Positions 20,269 through 29,675 of a DNA stretch of 35,844 nt are shown piece after piece; positions within the stretch are counted from its first letter, which is position 1; the number at the start of each line of letters is the position of its first letter. The notes below the pieces were generated by a model. It did no database searches. It saw nothing but the letters and a program-made list of their open reading frames with translations, and was not told the origin of the DNA. The translations under genes were made by a program, and so were the position numbers. The stretch comes from an uncultured Bacteroidales bacterium (lineage in GTDB: Bacteria > Bacteroidota > Bacteroidia > Bacteroidales > P3), in the NCBI GenBank assembly GCA_947167075.1, contig CAMVGR010000018.1:1-35844 (forward strand), read 5' to 3'.

Positions 20269-20828
20269 TGGCGTACATTCCTACATTAAAGATTAAATAT
20301 AAAGAGGAGATTCTGCCTGCTCTAATGAAAGAGTATGGCTATAAAACTGTTATGCAAGCTCCTCGCTTGATGAAGATTACCCTCAATCAAGGACTCGGTA
20401 AAGCTGCTATTGCTGACAAGAAGGTCATTGATAAGGGCATTGAAGAGATGACTGCTATTACTGGTCAGAAAGCAGTAGCTACAAAGTCACGTAAGGATAT
20501 TTCTAACTTCAAATTACGCCGTGGTATGCCGATAGGTGTACGTGTCACTTTACGTGGTGAGCGTATGTATGAGTTTTTAGAGCGTCTTGTGACCGCCTCA
20601 ATTCCCCGTATTCGAGACTTTCGTGGTATCAATGACAAGGGGTTTGACGGTAAGGGCAACTATACTTTTGGAATTTCGGAGCAAATCATTTTCCCAGAGA
20701 TTGATATTGACAAAATCGACCGAATTCAAGGCATGGATATTACTTTTGTCACGTCAGCACATACTGATAAGGAAGCCATGTCATTGCTGAAAAACTTTGG
20801 ATTACCATTTAAGAATCAACAAAAATAA
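20268..20828 (+). CDS. rplE: 50S ribosomal protein L5
   Basis: 186 residues. Binds 5S rRNA in the central protuberance and bridges to S13. Motifs: [52 protein letters not shown] and [19 protein letters not shown]. The start overlaps the rplX stop by 1 base. A GGAGG-type sequence at 20253-20259 sits 8-10 bases before the ATG, one of the few SD-like sites in this cluster. Confidence 0.97.
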   Translation: MAYIPTLKIKYKEEILPALMKEYGYKTVMQAPRLMKITLNQGLGKAAIADKKVIDKGIEEMTAITGQKAVATKSRKDISNFKLRRGMPIGVRVTLRGERMYEFLERLVTASIPRIRDFRGINDKGFDGKGNYTFGISEQIIFPEIDIDKIDRIQGMDITFVTSAHTDKEAMSLLKNFGLPFKNQQK

Positions 20829-20833
20829 GTATA

Positions 20834-21133
20834 ATGGCAAAAGAATCAATCAAAGCAAGAGAGCGCAAAAGAGCTAAATTGGTTGCCAAGTATGCAGCAA
20901 AGCGTTCCTCGTTGAAGGAAATTGTCCGCAAGGGTGATACTGAGGAGGTTGAGAAAGCTGTTGTTGCACTACAGAAACTTCCTAAAAATGCTTGCCCAAT
21001 TCGTCAGCACAATCGTTGTCAGTTGACAGGACGTCCTAAAGGATATATGCGTCAATTTGGCATATCCCGTATTAATTTCCGAGAGATGGCTGTTGCTGGT
21101 CTCATCCCTGGTGTAAAGAAAGCTAGTTGGTAA
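20834..21133 (+). CDS. rpsN: 30S ribosomal protein S14 (long, non-zinc type)
   Basis: 99 residues, the long form. The region that carries CxxC...CxxC in zinc-type S14 has only C54 and C62 here, so no zinc site is expected. Conserved blocks are [20 protein letters not shown] and [25 protein letters not shown]. It follows rplE by 5 bp. The 152-bp gap after it is the longest inside the spc segment and holds a hairpin. Confidence 0.97.
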   Translation: MAKESIKARERKRAKLVAKYAAKRSSLKEIVRKGDTEEVEKAVVALQKLPKNACPIRQHNRCQLTGRPKGYMRQFGISRINFREMAVAGLIPGVKKASW

Positions 21134-21228
21134 GAGGAATGATTTTCCTTATTAAGGATGAGATGAAGAATAATTATTAGAAATAGACATATTTAGTCAG
21201 ATAAAGTAAAGAAATTTAAATTTATTGG

Positions 21229-21267
21229 TAGTTTTGCAAGTTGGCATAACACCAATACTACAAAACT
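21229..21267 (+). promoter_or_regulatory. Hairpin and promoter-like element before rpsH
   Basis: AGTTTTG (21230-21236) pairs with CAAAACT (21261-21267). There is an internal CAAG/TACTA loop and a TTGG/CCAA upper stem (21241-21244 with 21252-21255). The left arm also contains TAgtTTTG (21229-21236), a -7-like box without a good -33 partner. It could be an internal promoter or an RNA control site for S8; the sequence cannot decide. Confidence 0.4.
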
Positions 21268-21285
21268 TAAAATCAACAAATAACA

Positions 21286-21687
21286 ATGGTAACAGACCCT
21301 ATTGCAGATTATCTAACCCGTTTGCGCAATGCTATTGCTGCAAAACATCGTGTGGTAGAAGTTCCTGGATCAAAGCTAAAAAGGGAGTTGACAAAAATTC
21401 TTTTTGAAAAAGGATACATTCTTAATTATAAATTTGAGAATGAAGGTGCACATAACCAAAGTATTAAAATAGCCTTAAAGTATCACCCTGTCACTAAACA
21501 GTCGGCTATTGCAAACCTGAAACGTGTATCCACTCCAGGTTTACGTAAGTATGTGTCGGTTGATGAAATGCCCCGCGTCCTTAATGGACTCGGTATCGCT
21601 GTCGTCTCCACTTCGAAAGGCCTTATGACCGATAAGGAAGCACGCACGCTGAATGTCGGAGGTGAAGTTTTATGTTACATCAGTTAA
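21286..21687 (+). CDS. rpsH: 30S ribosomal protein S8
   Basis: 133 residues. Binds the central domain of 16S rRNA and, in E. coli, represses the spc operon by binding its mRNA. It begins MVTDPIADYLTRLRNAI and ends with the signature STSKGLMTDKEARTLNVGGEVLCYIS. A 152-bp leader with a hairpin at 21230-21267 precedes it, unusual within this tightly packed cluster. Confidence 0.97.
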   Translation: MVTDPIADYLTRLRNAIAAKHRVVEVPGSKLKRELTKILFEKGYILNYKFENEGAHNQSIKIALKYHPVTKQSAIANLKRVSTPGLRKYVSVDEMPRVLNGLGIAVVSTSKGLMTDKEARTLNVGGEVLCYIS

Positions 21688-21711
21688 TCTAAAGAGAGGA
21701 GAATTAAGAAA

Positions 21712-22266
21712 ATGTCAAGAATAGGTAAAATGCCCATCCACCTTCCTGCAGGTGTTGAGGTTAAGATTTCTGATGACAATGTGCTGACCGTCAAGGGTAA
21801 ATTAGGTGAACTTCACCAAAAAGTAAACCCACAGATTGGCATGAAAGTCGAAGATGGAGTTTTACATTTCAGTCGTCCTAACGACGAGCGTGAAACCAAA
21901 GCCATGCATGGACTCTATCGTGCCCTTGCTGCCAATATGGTGAAGGGTGTGAGTGAAGGGTTTAAAACCGTACAAGAAGTAATCGGAGTTGGATATAAGG
22001 TACAGGCCAATGGTAATGTTATGGAAATGGACCTTGGTTACTCGCACAAGATTTTCTTTGAATTAGCTCCCGAAATCAAGGTGGAGACAGTCACAGAAAA
22101 GGGTAAAAATCCGACTATTACTATGACTTGCCCAGATAAACAGATACTAGGGCAGGCTGCTGCAAAGATTCGTTCACTTCGCAAGCCTGAACCATATAAA
22201 GGTAAAGGTATTCGTTTCCAGGGTGAAGAAATTCGCAAAAAGGCTGGTAAAGCTGCTGCAAAATAA
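21712..22266 (+). CDS. rplF: 50S ribosomal protein L6
   Basis: 184 residues, two repeated domains. It lies near the sarcin-ricin loop and factor-binding site. Visible: MSRIGKMPIHLPAGVEVKI, VKGKLGELHQKV, GVSEGFKTVQEVIGVGYKVQ and the C-terminal signature RKPEPYKGKGIRFQGEEIRKKAGK. An AGGAG at 21697-21701 lies 10 bases before the ATG. Confidence 0.97.
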   Translation: MSRIGKMPIHLPAGVEVKISDDNVLTVKGKLGELHQKVNPQIGMKVEDGVLHFSRPNDERETKAMHGLYRALAANMVKGVSEGFKTVQEVIGVGYKVQANGNVMEMDLGYSHKIFFELAPEIKVETVTEKGKNPTITMTCPDKQILGQAAAKIRSLRKPEPYKGKGIRFQGEEIRKKAGKAAAK

Positions 22267-22310
22267 TTAAATTGGCGGTATAGTTAAAAGGCCAAAAACA
22301 AAATAATATT

Positions 22311-22664
22311 ATGGCAACTAAAAAAGAAATAAGAAGAACAAAAATTAAATATCGCATCCGTCATAAAGTCAACGGTACTGCCGTGATGCCACGCCTGTCG
22401 GTCTTTAGAAGTAACAAAGAGATTTATGCCCAGGTGATAGACGATGTGAAAGGAGTGACACTAACCGCAGCCTCTTCTCATGAGAAAGGCTTTGAAAAGA
22501 GTGGCACAAAGAGCGAAGTGGCTGCCAAAGTAGGCAAAATTGTTGCTGAACGTGCAGTTGCAGCTGGAATTAACACTGTAGTATTTGACCGTAATGGTTA
22601 CCTCTATCATGGCAGAGTGAAGAGCCTCGCTGATGGTGCCAGAGAAGGTGGTTTAAAATTCTAA
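22311..22664 (+). CDS. rplR: 50S ribosomal protein L18
   Basis: 117 residues. 5S rRNA-binding protein of the central protuberance. Motifs: [56 protein letters not shown] and [19 protein letters not shown]. The rpsE start follows its stop directly. Confidence 0.96.
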   Translation: MATKKEIRRTKIKYRIRHKVNGTAVMPRLSVFRSNKEIYAQVIDDVKGVTLTAASSHEKGFEKSGTKSEVAAKVGKIVAERAVAAGINTVVFDRNGYLYHGRVKSLADGAREGGLKF

Positions 22665-22670
22665 ATGATC

Positions 22671-23189
22671 ATGGCAGAAGTAAACATTAATAGAGTTAAA
22701 TCAAGCGAGATAGAGTTTAAAGATCGTCTCGTTGCTATAAACCGTGTCACCAAAGTAACAAAGGGTGGACGTACATTTACGTTTGCAGCTATTGTTGTTA
22801 TCGGAAATGAAAACGGTGTCGTTGGATACGGATTGGGTAAAGCAAAAGAGGTTCAGGCCGCTGTTCAGAAGGGCGTTGACGATGCTAAAAAGAATTTGAT
22901 TCGTATTCCTGTTCTTAAGGGAACAATACCTCATGAGCAAGTTGGAAAATATAGTGGAGCAAAGGTATTCCTTAAACCTGCTGCCCCCGGTACCGGTGTT
23001 ATTGCTGGCGGTGCTATGCGTGCAGTCCTTGAAAGTGTTGGAGTAAAGGATGTGCTTGCAAAATGTAAAGGTTCCTCAAACCCGCATAGTGTGGTGAAGG
23101 CTACCATCAATGCTCTACTTCAGATGAAGGATCCTTACATGGTGGCTCAGCTCCGTGGAGTTTCCCTTGATAAAGTTTTTAACGGTTAA
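22671..23189 (+). CDS. rpsE: 30S ribosomal protein S5
   Basis: 172 residues from the ATG at 22671 (MAEVNINRV). An in-frame ATG at 22665, immediately after the rplR stop, would add two residues. S5 contributes to decoding fidelity and the mRNA entry helicase. Motifs: [60 protein letters not shown] and [17 protein letters not shown]. No departure from the family is seen. Confidence 0.96.
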   Translation: MAEVNINRVKSSEIEFKDRLVAINRVTKVTKGGRTFTFAAIVVIGNENGVVGYGLGKAKEVQAAVQKGVDDAKKNLIRIPVLKGTIPHEQVGKYSGAKVFLKPAAPGTGVIAGGAMRAVLESVGVKDVLAKCKGSSNPHSVVKATINALLQMKDPYMVAQLRGVSLDKVFNG

Positions 23190-23192
23190 TTT

Positions 23193-23200
23193 AGGAGGTG
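23193..23200 (+). promoter_or_regulatory. Perfect Shine-Dalgarno site before rpmD
   Basis: AGGAGGTG ends 5 bases (AGGAGG ends 7 bases) before the ATG at 23206. It is fully complementary to the 16S 3' end at textbook spacing. Neighbouring genes mostly have only A-rich leaders. It decides the rpmD start over an ATG 51 bases upstream. Confidence 0.85.
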
Positions 23201-23205
23201 GTAAA

Positions 23206-23388
23206 ATGGCAGAAAAACTTAGAATTAAACAAGTGAGAAGCATCATTGGCCGTCCTGCACGCCAAAAACGTACAATGGAGGCTCTTGGACTGCGTCGTAT
23301 TAACCATACCCGGGAGGTGGTTGCCACTCCTCAAGTGCTTGGTATGATTGAGAGTGTTAAGCATCTCATCAGTGTTGAAGAAATCTAA
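23206..23388 (+). CDS. rpmD: 50S ribosomal protein L30
   Basis: 60 residues, the usual size. It reads MAEKLRIKQVRSIIGRPARQ, then MEALGLRRINHTREV and a C-terminal helix QVLGMIESVKHLISVEEI. The start is set by the strong SD site at 23193-23200. The frame extends upstream to 23155, overlapping rpsE, but those residues match no L30. Between rpsE and rplO, standard spc order. Confidence 0.96.
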   Translation: MAEKLRIKQVRSIIGRPARQKRTMEALGLRRINHTREVVATPQVLGMIESVKHLISVEEI

Positions 23389-23418
23389 CCCCTGTAACAT
23401 AAGAAAGGAAACAATATA

Positions 23419-23868
23419 ATGAACTTAAGCAATCTTAAACCGGCTGAAGGCTCCATAAAACACTCGAAACGCATCGGACGTGGTGCTGGCTCTGGAAAAG
23501 GTGGTACAGCAACCCGTGGTAATAAGGGTGCAAAAGCACGTTCCGGATACCATCAGAAGGTAGGGTTCGAAGGTGGTCAGATGCCCCTCTATCGCCGTGT
23601 GCCGAAGTTTGGCTTCAAGAATATCAATCGTGTAGAGTATGTTGGTATTAATCTCGACACTCTTAATGCTATTGCAGAAGCTCAGAATATCGCTGAAATT
23701 AATGTTGATGTTCTCAAACAGAATGGTCTTATTTCAGCAAAGGATCGTATCAAGATTCTAGGACGTGGTGAACTGTCTAAAGCAGTCAATGTTACTGCTC
23801 ATGCTTTTTCAACGTCAGCCAAGGCTGCTATTGAAGCTAAGGGAGGCAAGACTACCGTCATCGAATAA
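23419..23868 (+). CDS. rplO: 50S ribosomal protein L15
   Basis: 149 residues. Late-assembly 50S protein. It begins MNLSNLKPAEGSIKHSKRIG and has the glycine-rich GRGAGSGKGGTATRGNKGAKAR. Then come GFEGGQMPLYRRVPKFGFKN and a C-terminal domain ending AIEAKGGKTTVIE. It lies 15 bp before secY. Confidence 0.97.
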   Translation: MNLSNLKPAEGSIKHSKRIGRGAGSGKGGTATRGNKGAKARSGYHQKVGFEGGQMPLYRRVPKFGFKNINRVEYVGINLDTLNAIAEAQNIAEINVDVLKQNGLISAKDRIKILGRGELSKAVNVTAHAFSTSAKAAIEAKGGKTTVIE

Positions 23869-23883
23869 TACAAATCTGTTACA

Positions 23884-25239
23884 ATGAAGCGTTTTATACA
23901 GACAATTAAGAACATTTGGTCCATAGAAGACCTGCGGAAAAGAATCCTTTACACTCTAGGATTGGTTTTGATTTACCGCATTGGTTCTTATGTCGTACTT
24001 CCTGGTGTTGACCCGTCGCAACTACAAGGATTACAGAGACAAGGCTCGGAGGGCTTGATGGGATTACTCAACATGTTCTCAGGCGGAGCATTCTCCAACG
24101 CATCTATCTTTGCTTTGGGTATTATGCCCTACATCACTGCCTCTATTGTTATACAGTTATTGGTGATGGTGGTACCATACTTCCAAAAGATGCAACGTGA
24201 TGGAGAAAGCGGACGTCGCAAGATGAACCAATATACTCGCTGGCTAACTGTGATTGTAACAGCTATGCAGGCTCCTGCATACATCACAAATATGATGTAT
24301 CAGTTAGGTGCTTCTTCTACTGCTATTTATCCTTTCGACGGAAGTGCACCATCTCCATTTTTCTGGGTGAGTAGTATTGTAATACTTATTTCCGGAACAT
24401 TGTTTGTGATGTGGCTTGGTGAAAGAATCACTGATAAGGGTGTGGGTAATGGAATCTCCTTGCTCATTATGATTGGTATCATCGCTCGTCTTCCCTTTGC
24501 TCTCTCTGCAGAGTTTGCATCGCGCCTGTCTGAAGGTGGTGGACTTGTGATGTTCCTCTTCGAGTTAGTGGTCTTGCTGGCTGTTATCCTGTTGGTTATT
24601 CTCCTTGTTCAAGGAACACGTAGAATTCCTGTTCAGTATGCAAAACGTATTGTGGGTAACAAGCAGTATGGTGGAGTTCGCCAATACATTCCTATAAAGG
24701 TAAATGCAGCAGGTGTAATGCCTATTATTTTTGCACAGGCAATCATGTTCCTGCCTATCACTTTTATGGGTTTCACAGGTAATAGCAGTTCAAAATTCTG
24801 GATGGCATTTGCCGACTACAATAGCTTCTGGTACAATATTGTGTTCGCTATACTGGTTATTGTATTCACATACTTCTATACAGCTATTGCCATCAACCCA
24901 AATCAAATGGCTGATGACATGAAAAAGAATGGAGGATTTATTCCTGGAGTGAAACCTGGCAAAAAGACTGCAGAATACCTTGAAGGTATCTTGTCGAAAA
25001 TTACCCTTCCAGGATCTTTCTTCCTCGCTATTGTGGCTGTCCTTCCAGCTGTGATTCGACTGTTCGGTGTTAATACACAATTCGCTCAATTTTATGGCGG
25101 TACATCGTTGCTCATTCTTGTCGGTGTTATCCTTGACACCTTGCAACAGATCGAGAGCCATCTTTTGATGCGCCACTATGATGGACTAACCAAGACTGGA
25201 CGAATCAAAGGTCGCACTTCAATGTCAGTACAAGCATAA
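23884..25239 (+). CDS. secY: Preprotein translocase subunit SecY
   Basis: 451 residues with about ten hydrophobic spans. The channel subunit of SecYEG in the inner membrane. The first cytoplasmic segment and TM1 are ILYTLGLVLIYRIGSYVVLPGV. The plug/TM2 region is GGAFSNASIFALGIMPYITASI. Cytoplasmic loop 4 includes GTRRIPVQYAKRIVGNKQYG. Loop 5 includes NPNQMADDMKKNGGFIPGVKPGKKT, the ribosome and SecA contact region. The C-terminal tail is QQIESHLLMRHYDGL. Co-transcribed with the ribosomal genes. Confidence 0.97.
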   Translation: MKRFIQTIKNIWSIEDLRKRILYTLGLVLIYRIGSYVVLPGVDPSQLQGLQRQGSEGLMGLLNMFSGGAFSNASIFALGIMPYITASIVIQLLVMVVPYFQKMQRDGESGRRKMNQYTRWLTVIVTAMQAPAYITNMMYQLGASSTAIYPFDGSAPSPFFWVSSIVILISGTLFVMWLGERITDKGVGNGISLLIMIGIIARLPFALSAEFASRLSEGGGLVMFLFELVVLLAVILLVILLVQGTRRIPVQYAKRIVGNKQYGGVRQYIPIKVNAAGVMPIIFAQAIMFLPITFMGFTGNSSSKFWMAFADYNSFWYNIVFAILVIVFTYFYTAIAINPNQMADDMKKNGGFIPGVKPGKKTAEYLEGILSKITLPGSFFLAIVAVLPAVIRLFGVNTQFAQFYGGTSLLILVGVILDTLQQIESHLLMRHYDGLTKTGRIKGRTSMSVQA

Positions 25240-25247
25240 GTAAAAAA

Positions 25248-26018
25248 ATGATTGTTCTCAAAACCAAGGAAGAAATAGAGCTCATTCGTGATGCCGGCCA
25301 CCTCCTAGGGGAAACCCTAGCAGAGGTGGGTCGCCATATACGTCCAGGTGTTACAACCGCTTATTTGGATAGTATTGGTGACCAATTTATCCGTGATCAT
25401 GGAGCAAAACCTCTTTGTAAGGGTTTTGAAGGTTTCCCAGCTGCATTCTGTACATCAGTCAACGATGTCGTTGTGCATGGTATTCCTGGTGAACTATTCC
25501 TTCGAGAAGGGGACAATATTACTTTGGATTGCGTCATAGAGCTAAATGGCTATGTGGCAGATTCTGCATACACCTTTCCGGTTGGAGAGGTGAGTGCAGA
25601 TATGCTGCGATTAATGCGTGTCACACGTGAGGCTCTATACATTGGATTAGACCAATGCAAAGCCGGTAATCGAGTAGGTGATATTAGCCATGCGATTCAA
25701 ATGCATTGCGAGAAGAATGGCTACTCTGTTGTACGAGAGCTATGTGGACATGGAGTTGGATTTCAGATGCACGAGTCTCCGAATGTTCCCAATTTCGGAG
25801 TAAAAGGTACTGGCCCATTACTAAAGGAAGGCATGGTGATAGCCGTTGAGCCGATGGTATGTATGGGATCAAAGAATGTGAAATTCTCCAAGGAAGATGG
25901 GTGGACTTGTAGAACGAAAGATGGCAAGCCGGCAGCACATTATGAGCACTCGGTTGCCATTACCTCGAACGGCCCAGACATCCTCACTACATTTGATTTT
26001 ATAGAAAAAACGAAATAA
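25248..26018 (+). CDS. map: Methionine aminopeptidase, type I
   Basis: 256 residues. Removes the initiator methionine from nascent proteins at the tunnel exit. All five metal ligands are present: D94, D105, H168 (CGHGVG), E201 (AVEPM) and E233 (YEHSVAI). The substrate histidines are H77 (VVVHGIPG) and H175 (HESP). The segment around D94 ([21 protein letters not shown]) differs slightly from the more usual ...DxG/VxxxGxxGD... form but keeps both aspartates. It starts 8 bp after secY and ends 5 bp before infA. Confidence 0.97.
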   Translation: MIVLKTKEEIELIRDAGHLLGETLAEVGRHIRPGVTTAYLDSIGDQFIRDHGAKPLCKGFEGFPAAFCTSVNDVVVHGIPGELFLREGDNITLDCVIELNGYVADSAYTFPVGEVSADMLRLMRVTREALYIGLDQCKAGNRVGDISHAIQMHCEKNGYSVVRELCGHGVGFQMHESPNVPNFGVKGTGPLLKEGMVIAVEPMVCMGSKNVKFSKEDGWTCRTKDGKPAAHYEHSVAITSNGPDILTTFDFIEKTK

Positions 26019-26023
26019 CCCAT

Positions 26024-26242
26024 ATGGCAAAACAGGCATCAATTCAACTTGACGGAACCGTTATCGAGTCGCTCGGCAACGCCATGTTCCGTGTCGAACT
26101 GGAAAACGGACACCAAATCATAGCACATATCTCTGGTAAAATGCGTCTGCATTACATCAAAATATTACCAGGAGACAAGGTGCAGATCGAGATGTCACCG
26201 TATGACCTCTCAAAGGGTCGTATCACGTATCGCCACAAGTGA
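26024..26242 (+). CDS. infA: Translation initiation factor IF-1
   Basis: 72 residues, exactly the usual size. OB-fold protein that occupies the 30S A site during initiation. It reads [40 protein letters not shown] and ends [14 protein letters not shown]. It lies between map and rpmJ. Confidence 0.97.
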   Translation: MAKQASIQLDGTVIESLGNAMFRVELENGHQIIAHISGKMRLHYIKILPGDKVQIEMSPYDLSKGRITYRHK

Positions 26243-26288
26243 TTGCAAGAAATAGTTAGGGACAATAAAAGATTAATAATTACATAAA

Positions 26289-26405
26289 ATGAAAGTACGA
26301 GTTTCAGTAAAAAAGAGATCGCCCGAGTGTAAAGTGGTTCGCCGCCACGGAGTGGTCTATGTTATCAACAAGAAAAATCCTAAGTTCAAACAGAGACAGG
26401 GATAA
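26289..26405 (+). CDS. rpmJ: 50S ribosomal protein L36 (zinc-less type)
   Basis: 38 residues. It begins [20 protein letters not shown] and ends [12 protein letters not shown]. Of the four zinc ligands in the C+ form, only one cysteine (C14) remains, so this is the C-minus form. From memory this matches other Bacteroidales L36. It lies 46 bp after infA and 32 bp before rpsM. Confidence 0.95.
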   Translation: MKVRVSVKKRSPECKVVRRHGVVYVINKKNPKFKQRQG

Positions 26406-26437
26406 TTGAAAATCAAAAACAAGAATAAAAAGAATCT

Positions 26438-26815
26438 ATGGCACGTATTGCAGGTATTGATTTACCCAAGAACAAAAGAGGAGAGATAGGATTGACCTAT
26501 ATCTATGGAATCGGACGAAGCACCGCCAAAGAGATTTTGGCCAAGGCCGGCATCGACGAAGGAAAGAAGGTGCAAGATTGGACTGACGATGAGCAGAACA
26601 CTATCCGTAACATCATCAATGATGAGTACAAGGTAGAGGGTGCACTGCGTTCGGAAGTTCAGATGAATATCAAACGATTGATGGATATCGGTTGCTATCG
26701 TGGCATTCGTCATCGTCTTGGACTGCCCCTCCGTGGACAAAGCACCAAGAACAATGCCCGTACTCGTAAGGGTAAAAAGAAAACAATCGCAAACAAGAAG
26801 AAAGCTACCAAGTAA
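26438..26815 (+). CDS. rpsM: 30S ribosomal protein S13
   Basis: 125 residues. 30S head protein forming the intersubunit bridge to L5. It begins [20 protein letters not shown], has [19 protein letters not shown], and the C-terminal [25 protein letters not shown]. First gene of the alpha segment. A 93-bp gap separates it from rpsK; it holds no promoter I can recognise. Confidence 0.97.
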   Translation: MARIAGIDLPKNKRGEIGLTYIYGIGRSTAKEILAKAGIDEGKKVQDWTDDEQNTIRNIINDEYKVEGALRSEVQMNIKRLMDIGCYRGIRHRLGLPLRGQSTKNNARTRKGKKKTIANKKKATK

Positions 26816-26908
26816 GTAAAAGGCTGTAGCACCCCAGTCGCGGATTAGAATATGGAACAAAGGAGCGATTGGAAGTATTAAACAGAAAAAAGAAAATCAA
26901 GCAAAGAA

Positions 26909-27298
26909 ATGGCAAAAACTTCAAAACCGACCAAAAAGAGAGTCGTAAAAGTTGAACCTCAAGGAAGAGCATGTATTTTTGCATCCTTCAACAATGTCAT
27001 CGTATCGTTGACAAACAATGCCGGTCAAGTGATTTCTTGGTCGTCTGCAGGAAAGATGGGCTTCCGCGGATCGAAGAAAAACACTCCGTATGCTGCACAA
27101 ATGGCTGCGGAAGATTGCGGTAAGGTTGCTTATGATTTGGGCCTAAGAAAAGTGAAAGTCTTTGTAAAAGGACCTGGACAGGGACGTGAATCTGCAATCC
27201 GTGCAATCAACACTTGTGGTATCGAGGTGACCGAGATTACCGACATTACTCCGCTACCACACAATGGATGCCGTCCCCCAAAACGTCGTCGTGTGTAA
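26909..27298 (+). CDS. rpsK: 30S ribosomal protein S11
   Basis: 129 residues. Platform protein contacting the mRNA exit region. Motifs: [61 protein letters not shown] and [18 protein letters not shown]. The start [11 protein letters not shown] gives the expected basic N-terminal extension. Confidence 0.97.
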   Translation: MAKTSKPTKKRVVKVEPQGRACIFASFNNVIVSLTNNAGQVISWSSAGKMGFRGSKKNTPYAAQMAAEDCGKVAYDLGLRKVKVFVKGPGQGRESAIRAINTCGIEVTEITDITPLPHNGCRPPKRRRV

Positions 27299-27331
27299 TT
27301 ATTAATCTTAACAAGAAAAGTCAGAAAAACA

Positions 27332-27937
27332 ATGGCAAGATACACAGGTCCGAAGACCAAAATTGCAAGAAAGTTCCATGAGCCTATATACGGCGCGGAC
27401 AAAAGTTACGAGAAGAAACCTTATGCTCCTGGCATGCATGGTCAGAACCGTCGCCGTAGCAAACTCTCTGAATACGGTATTCAGTTGCAAGAGAAGCAGA
27501 AGGCAAAATATACCTACGGTATTTTAGAGCGTCAGTTCCGTAAACTTTATTCTGAAGCCTCCCGTCGTGGCGGTGTTACTGGTGAGGAATTGATGAAACT
27601 GATCGAAGCCCGTTTGGACAATGTGGTATATCGTCTCGGTATTGCCCGTACACGTGCACAAGCCCGCCAGTTGGTTTCGCATCGTCATATAGCTGTCAAC
27701 GGCGAAGTGGTCAACATTCCTTCTTATTCGTTGCGTGAAGGTGATGTGATTTCGGTTCGTGAACGCAGCAAATCGTTGGAGATTATCACCGATGCTTTGG
27801 CATCACGTGCCAACAATTATCCCTGGTTGGAGTGGGACGGAGCACAGATGTGCGGCAAGTTTGTCAGCTTCCCCCAACGCAGTGATATTCCTGAGACAAT
27901 CAACGAGCAGCTCATCGTTGACCTCTATTCGAAGTAA
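27332..27937 (+). CDS. rpsD: 30S ribosomal protein S4
   Basis: 201 residues. Primary 16S-binding protein; autogenous repressor of the alpha operon in E. coli. Motifs: [40 protein letters not shown] and the S4 RNA-binding domain [20 protein letters not shown] and [18 protein letters not shown]. The N-terminal zinc cysteines of some S4 proteins are absent. It is followed by two small hairpins before rpoA. Confidence 0.97.
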   Translation: MARYTGPKTKIARKFHEPIYGADKSYEKKPYAPGMHGQNRRRSKLSEYGIQLQEKQKAKYTYGILERQFRKLYSEASRRGGVTGEELMKLIEARLDNVVYRLGIARTRAQARQLVSHRHIAVNGEVVNIPSYSLREGDVISVRERSKSLEIITDALASRANNYPWLEWDGAQMCGKFVSFPQRSDIPETINEQLIVDLYSK

Positions 27938-27940
27938 TAG

Positions 27941-27981
27941 CCTCGTAGCGAGGTGCCCCCGGAATTGAAATATAAACCGGG
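27941..27981 (+). other. Two small hairpins between rpsD and rpoA
   Basis: CCTCG-TAG-CGAGG at 27941-27953 and CCCGG/CCGGG (27958-27962 with 27977-27981). No T tract follows, so they are not obvious terminators. They may be RNA processing, mRNA stability or repressor sites. Confidence 0.45.
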
Positions 27982-28012
27982 ACAAACAATAAAAAGAAAG
28001 AAAGGATAACAA

Positions 28013-29005
28013 ATGGCAATTTTATCATTCCAGAAACCCGACAAGGTGGTCATGCTAGAGGCTGACGACTTCCGCGGCAAATTCGAGTTCCGTCCGCTGG
28101 AGCCAGGCTACGGCACTACCATCGGTAACGCTTTGCGTCGCGTCCTTCTCTCTTCGCTCGAAGGCTATGCCATCACTTCGGTGCAGATTGACGGTGTCGA
28201 CCATGAATTCTCCTCACTCCCCGGAGTGGTCGAGGATATGACCGACATCATCCTCCGCTTGAAGCAGATCCGCTTCCGTCGTCAGTTGGAAGACACCGAA
28301 CATGAGAAGATCTCTTTTACCGTGAAAGGCGAGACCTTACTCACAGCAGGATACCTCAATAGCCATCTCAATGGGTTCCAAGTGCTCAATCCTGAATTGG
28401 AAATTTGCCACATGGAGCCTTCCACCGAGTTGCATATCACACTTAGTGTCGATAAGGGACGTGGCTATGTCCCGGCTGAAGAGAACAAGCATCCGGGTGA
28501 CCCAATCGGTGTTATAGCAGTAGACTCCATCCATACTCCTATCAAGAAGGTGATGTATGCAGTGGATGACTACCGTGTCGAACAACGCACCGACTATGAG
28601 AAGCTCACTTTCGACATCGAAACCGATGGCTCTATCCATCCGAAAGAGGCTTTAAAAGAGGCTGCTACTATCCTTATCCAGCACTTTATGCTCTTCTCCG
28701 ACGAGCGTATCACGCTCGATGTGGAGTCGAAACCGGTGCAGGAAGAATTTGACGAGACCACAGGCCATATCCGCCAACTGTTGAAGACCAAACTGATCGA
28801 CCTCGACCTCTCTGTGCGTGCACTGAACTGCCTCAAGGCCGCTGAAGTTGAGACCCTTGGCGAACTGGTAGCATTTAACAAGAGCGACCTGCTGAAATTC
28901 CGTAATTTTGGTAAGAAGTCACTCACCGAACTCGAGAACCTCGTCGCATCCAAGAAGCTCGAATTCGGCATGAATATTTCAAAGTATAAACTTGATAAAG
29001 AATAA
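28013..29005 (+). CDS. rpoA: DNA-directed RNA polymerase subunit alpha
   Basis: 330 residues. The N-terminal dimerisation domain (about 1-230) has [35 protein letters not shown] and [18 protein letters not shown]. The C-terminal domain (about 255-310) carries [20 protein letters not shown] and [15 protein letters not shown], which bind UP elements and activators. Translation start [10 protein letters not shown] follows a 75-bp gap with two hairpins. rplQ follows after 8 bp. Confidence 0.97.
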   Translation: MAILSFQKPDKVVMLEADDFRGKFEFRPLEPGYGTTIGNALRRVLLSSLEGYAITSVQIDGVDHEFSSLPGVVEDMTDIILRLKQIRFRRQLEDTEHEKISFTVKGETLLTAGYLNSHLNGFQVLNPELEICHMEPSTELHITLSVDKGRGYVPAEENKHPGDPIGVIAVDSIHTPIKKVMYAVDDYRVEQRTDYEKLTFDIETDGSIHPKEALKEAATILIQHFMLFSDERITLDVESKPVQEEFDETTGHIRQLLKTKLIDLDLSVRALNCLKAAEVETLGELVAFNKSDLLKFRNFGKKSLTELENLVASKKLEFGMNISKYKLDKE

Positions 29006-29013
29006 GAAAAGAT

Positions 29014-29514
29014 ATGAGACACGGTTGCAAAGTAAATCATCTGTCTAGAACCCACGCCCACCGCGTTGCTATGCTTTCCAACATGGCCACATCGCTTATC
29101 ATGCACAAACGCATCGAGACCACTGTGGCTAAAGCCAAAGCCCTCCGCGTGTATGTAGAGCCGCTCATCAGCCGCTCCAAAGAGGATAGCACCCACAATC
29201 GCCGCATTGTATTCAGTTATTTGCATAGTAAGGATGCCGTCAACGAGCTTTTCCGCGAGGTATCGCAAAAGGTCGCCCAGCGTCCTGGTGGCTACACCCG
29301 CATCCTCAAGACCGGCATTCGCCATGGTGACAACAGTGAGATGTGCATCATCGAGCTTGTCGACTACAACGAGAATATGCTTAAAGAAGCTGGTAGCAAG
29401 AAGGCCAAGAGCACACGTCGCTCTCGCTCCAAGAAAGCCAGCGAATCCGCTCCTGTCGCCGAAGCCCCTAAAGCCGAGGCTCCCGTAGCAGAAGAAGCTC
29501 CCAAGGCTGAATAA
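29014..29514 (+). CDS. rplQ: 50S ribosomal protein L17 with acidic/alanine-rich tail
   Basis: 166 residues; the conserved core is about 115. It begins [20 protein letters not shown] and has [23 protein letters not shown] and [21 protein letters not shown]. Beyond about residue 127 the chain becomes Lys/Arg/Ser-rich, then repeats Ala-Pro-Glu-Lys units ([19 protein letters not shown]). From memory such tails occur in other Bacteroidota L17 proteins. Last gene of the supercluster. Confidence 0.96.
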   Translation: MRHGCKVNHLSRTHAHRVAMLSNMATSLIMHKRIETTVAKAKALRVYVEPLISRSKEDSTHNRRIVFSYLHSKDAVNELFREVSQKVAQRPGGYTRILKTGIRHGDNSEMCIIELVDYNENMLKEAGSKKAKSTRRSRSKKASESAPVAEAPKAEAPVAEEAPKAE

Positions 29515-29542
29515 GCAGACCTTTTTGGGGACGTAAAACCAG

Positions 29543-29580
29543 ATAGGCCCTCCGTGTGAACGGAAGGCCTATTCTTTTTT
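29543..29580 (+). terminator. Terminator of the ribosomal supercluster
   Basis: ATAGGCC-C-TCCG pairs with CGGA-AGGCCTAT (one C/A mismatch) around GTGAA, followed by T-rich 29571-29580. Confidence 0.85.
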
Positions 29581-29675
29581 ACCAGACATATAGCCAGATA
29601 GGGAGTACAGAACCTCTAATACAGCGGATGTATTCTACCCACATGCTCGGTGAGTGGATCGCGTCTCCTGCGTGC

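Noticed and set aside
23155..23205. Longer L30 starting at 23155
   Set aside because: It overlaps rpsE, adds residues unlike L30, and the perfect SD site points to the ATG at 23206.
26816..26908. Tiny 9-codon frame between rpsM and rpsK
   Set aside because: Too short to support, with no initiation signal or recognisable sequence.
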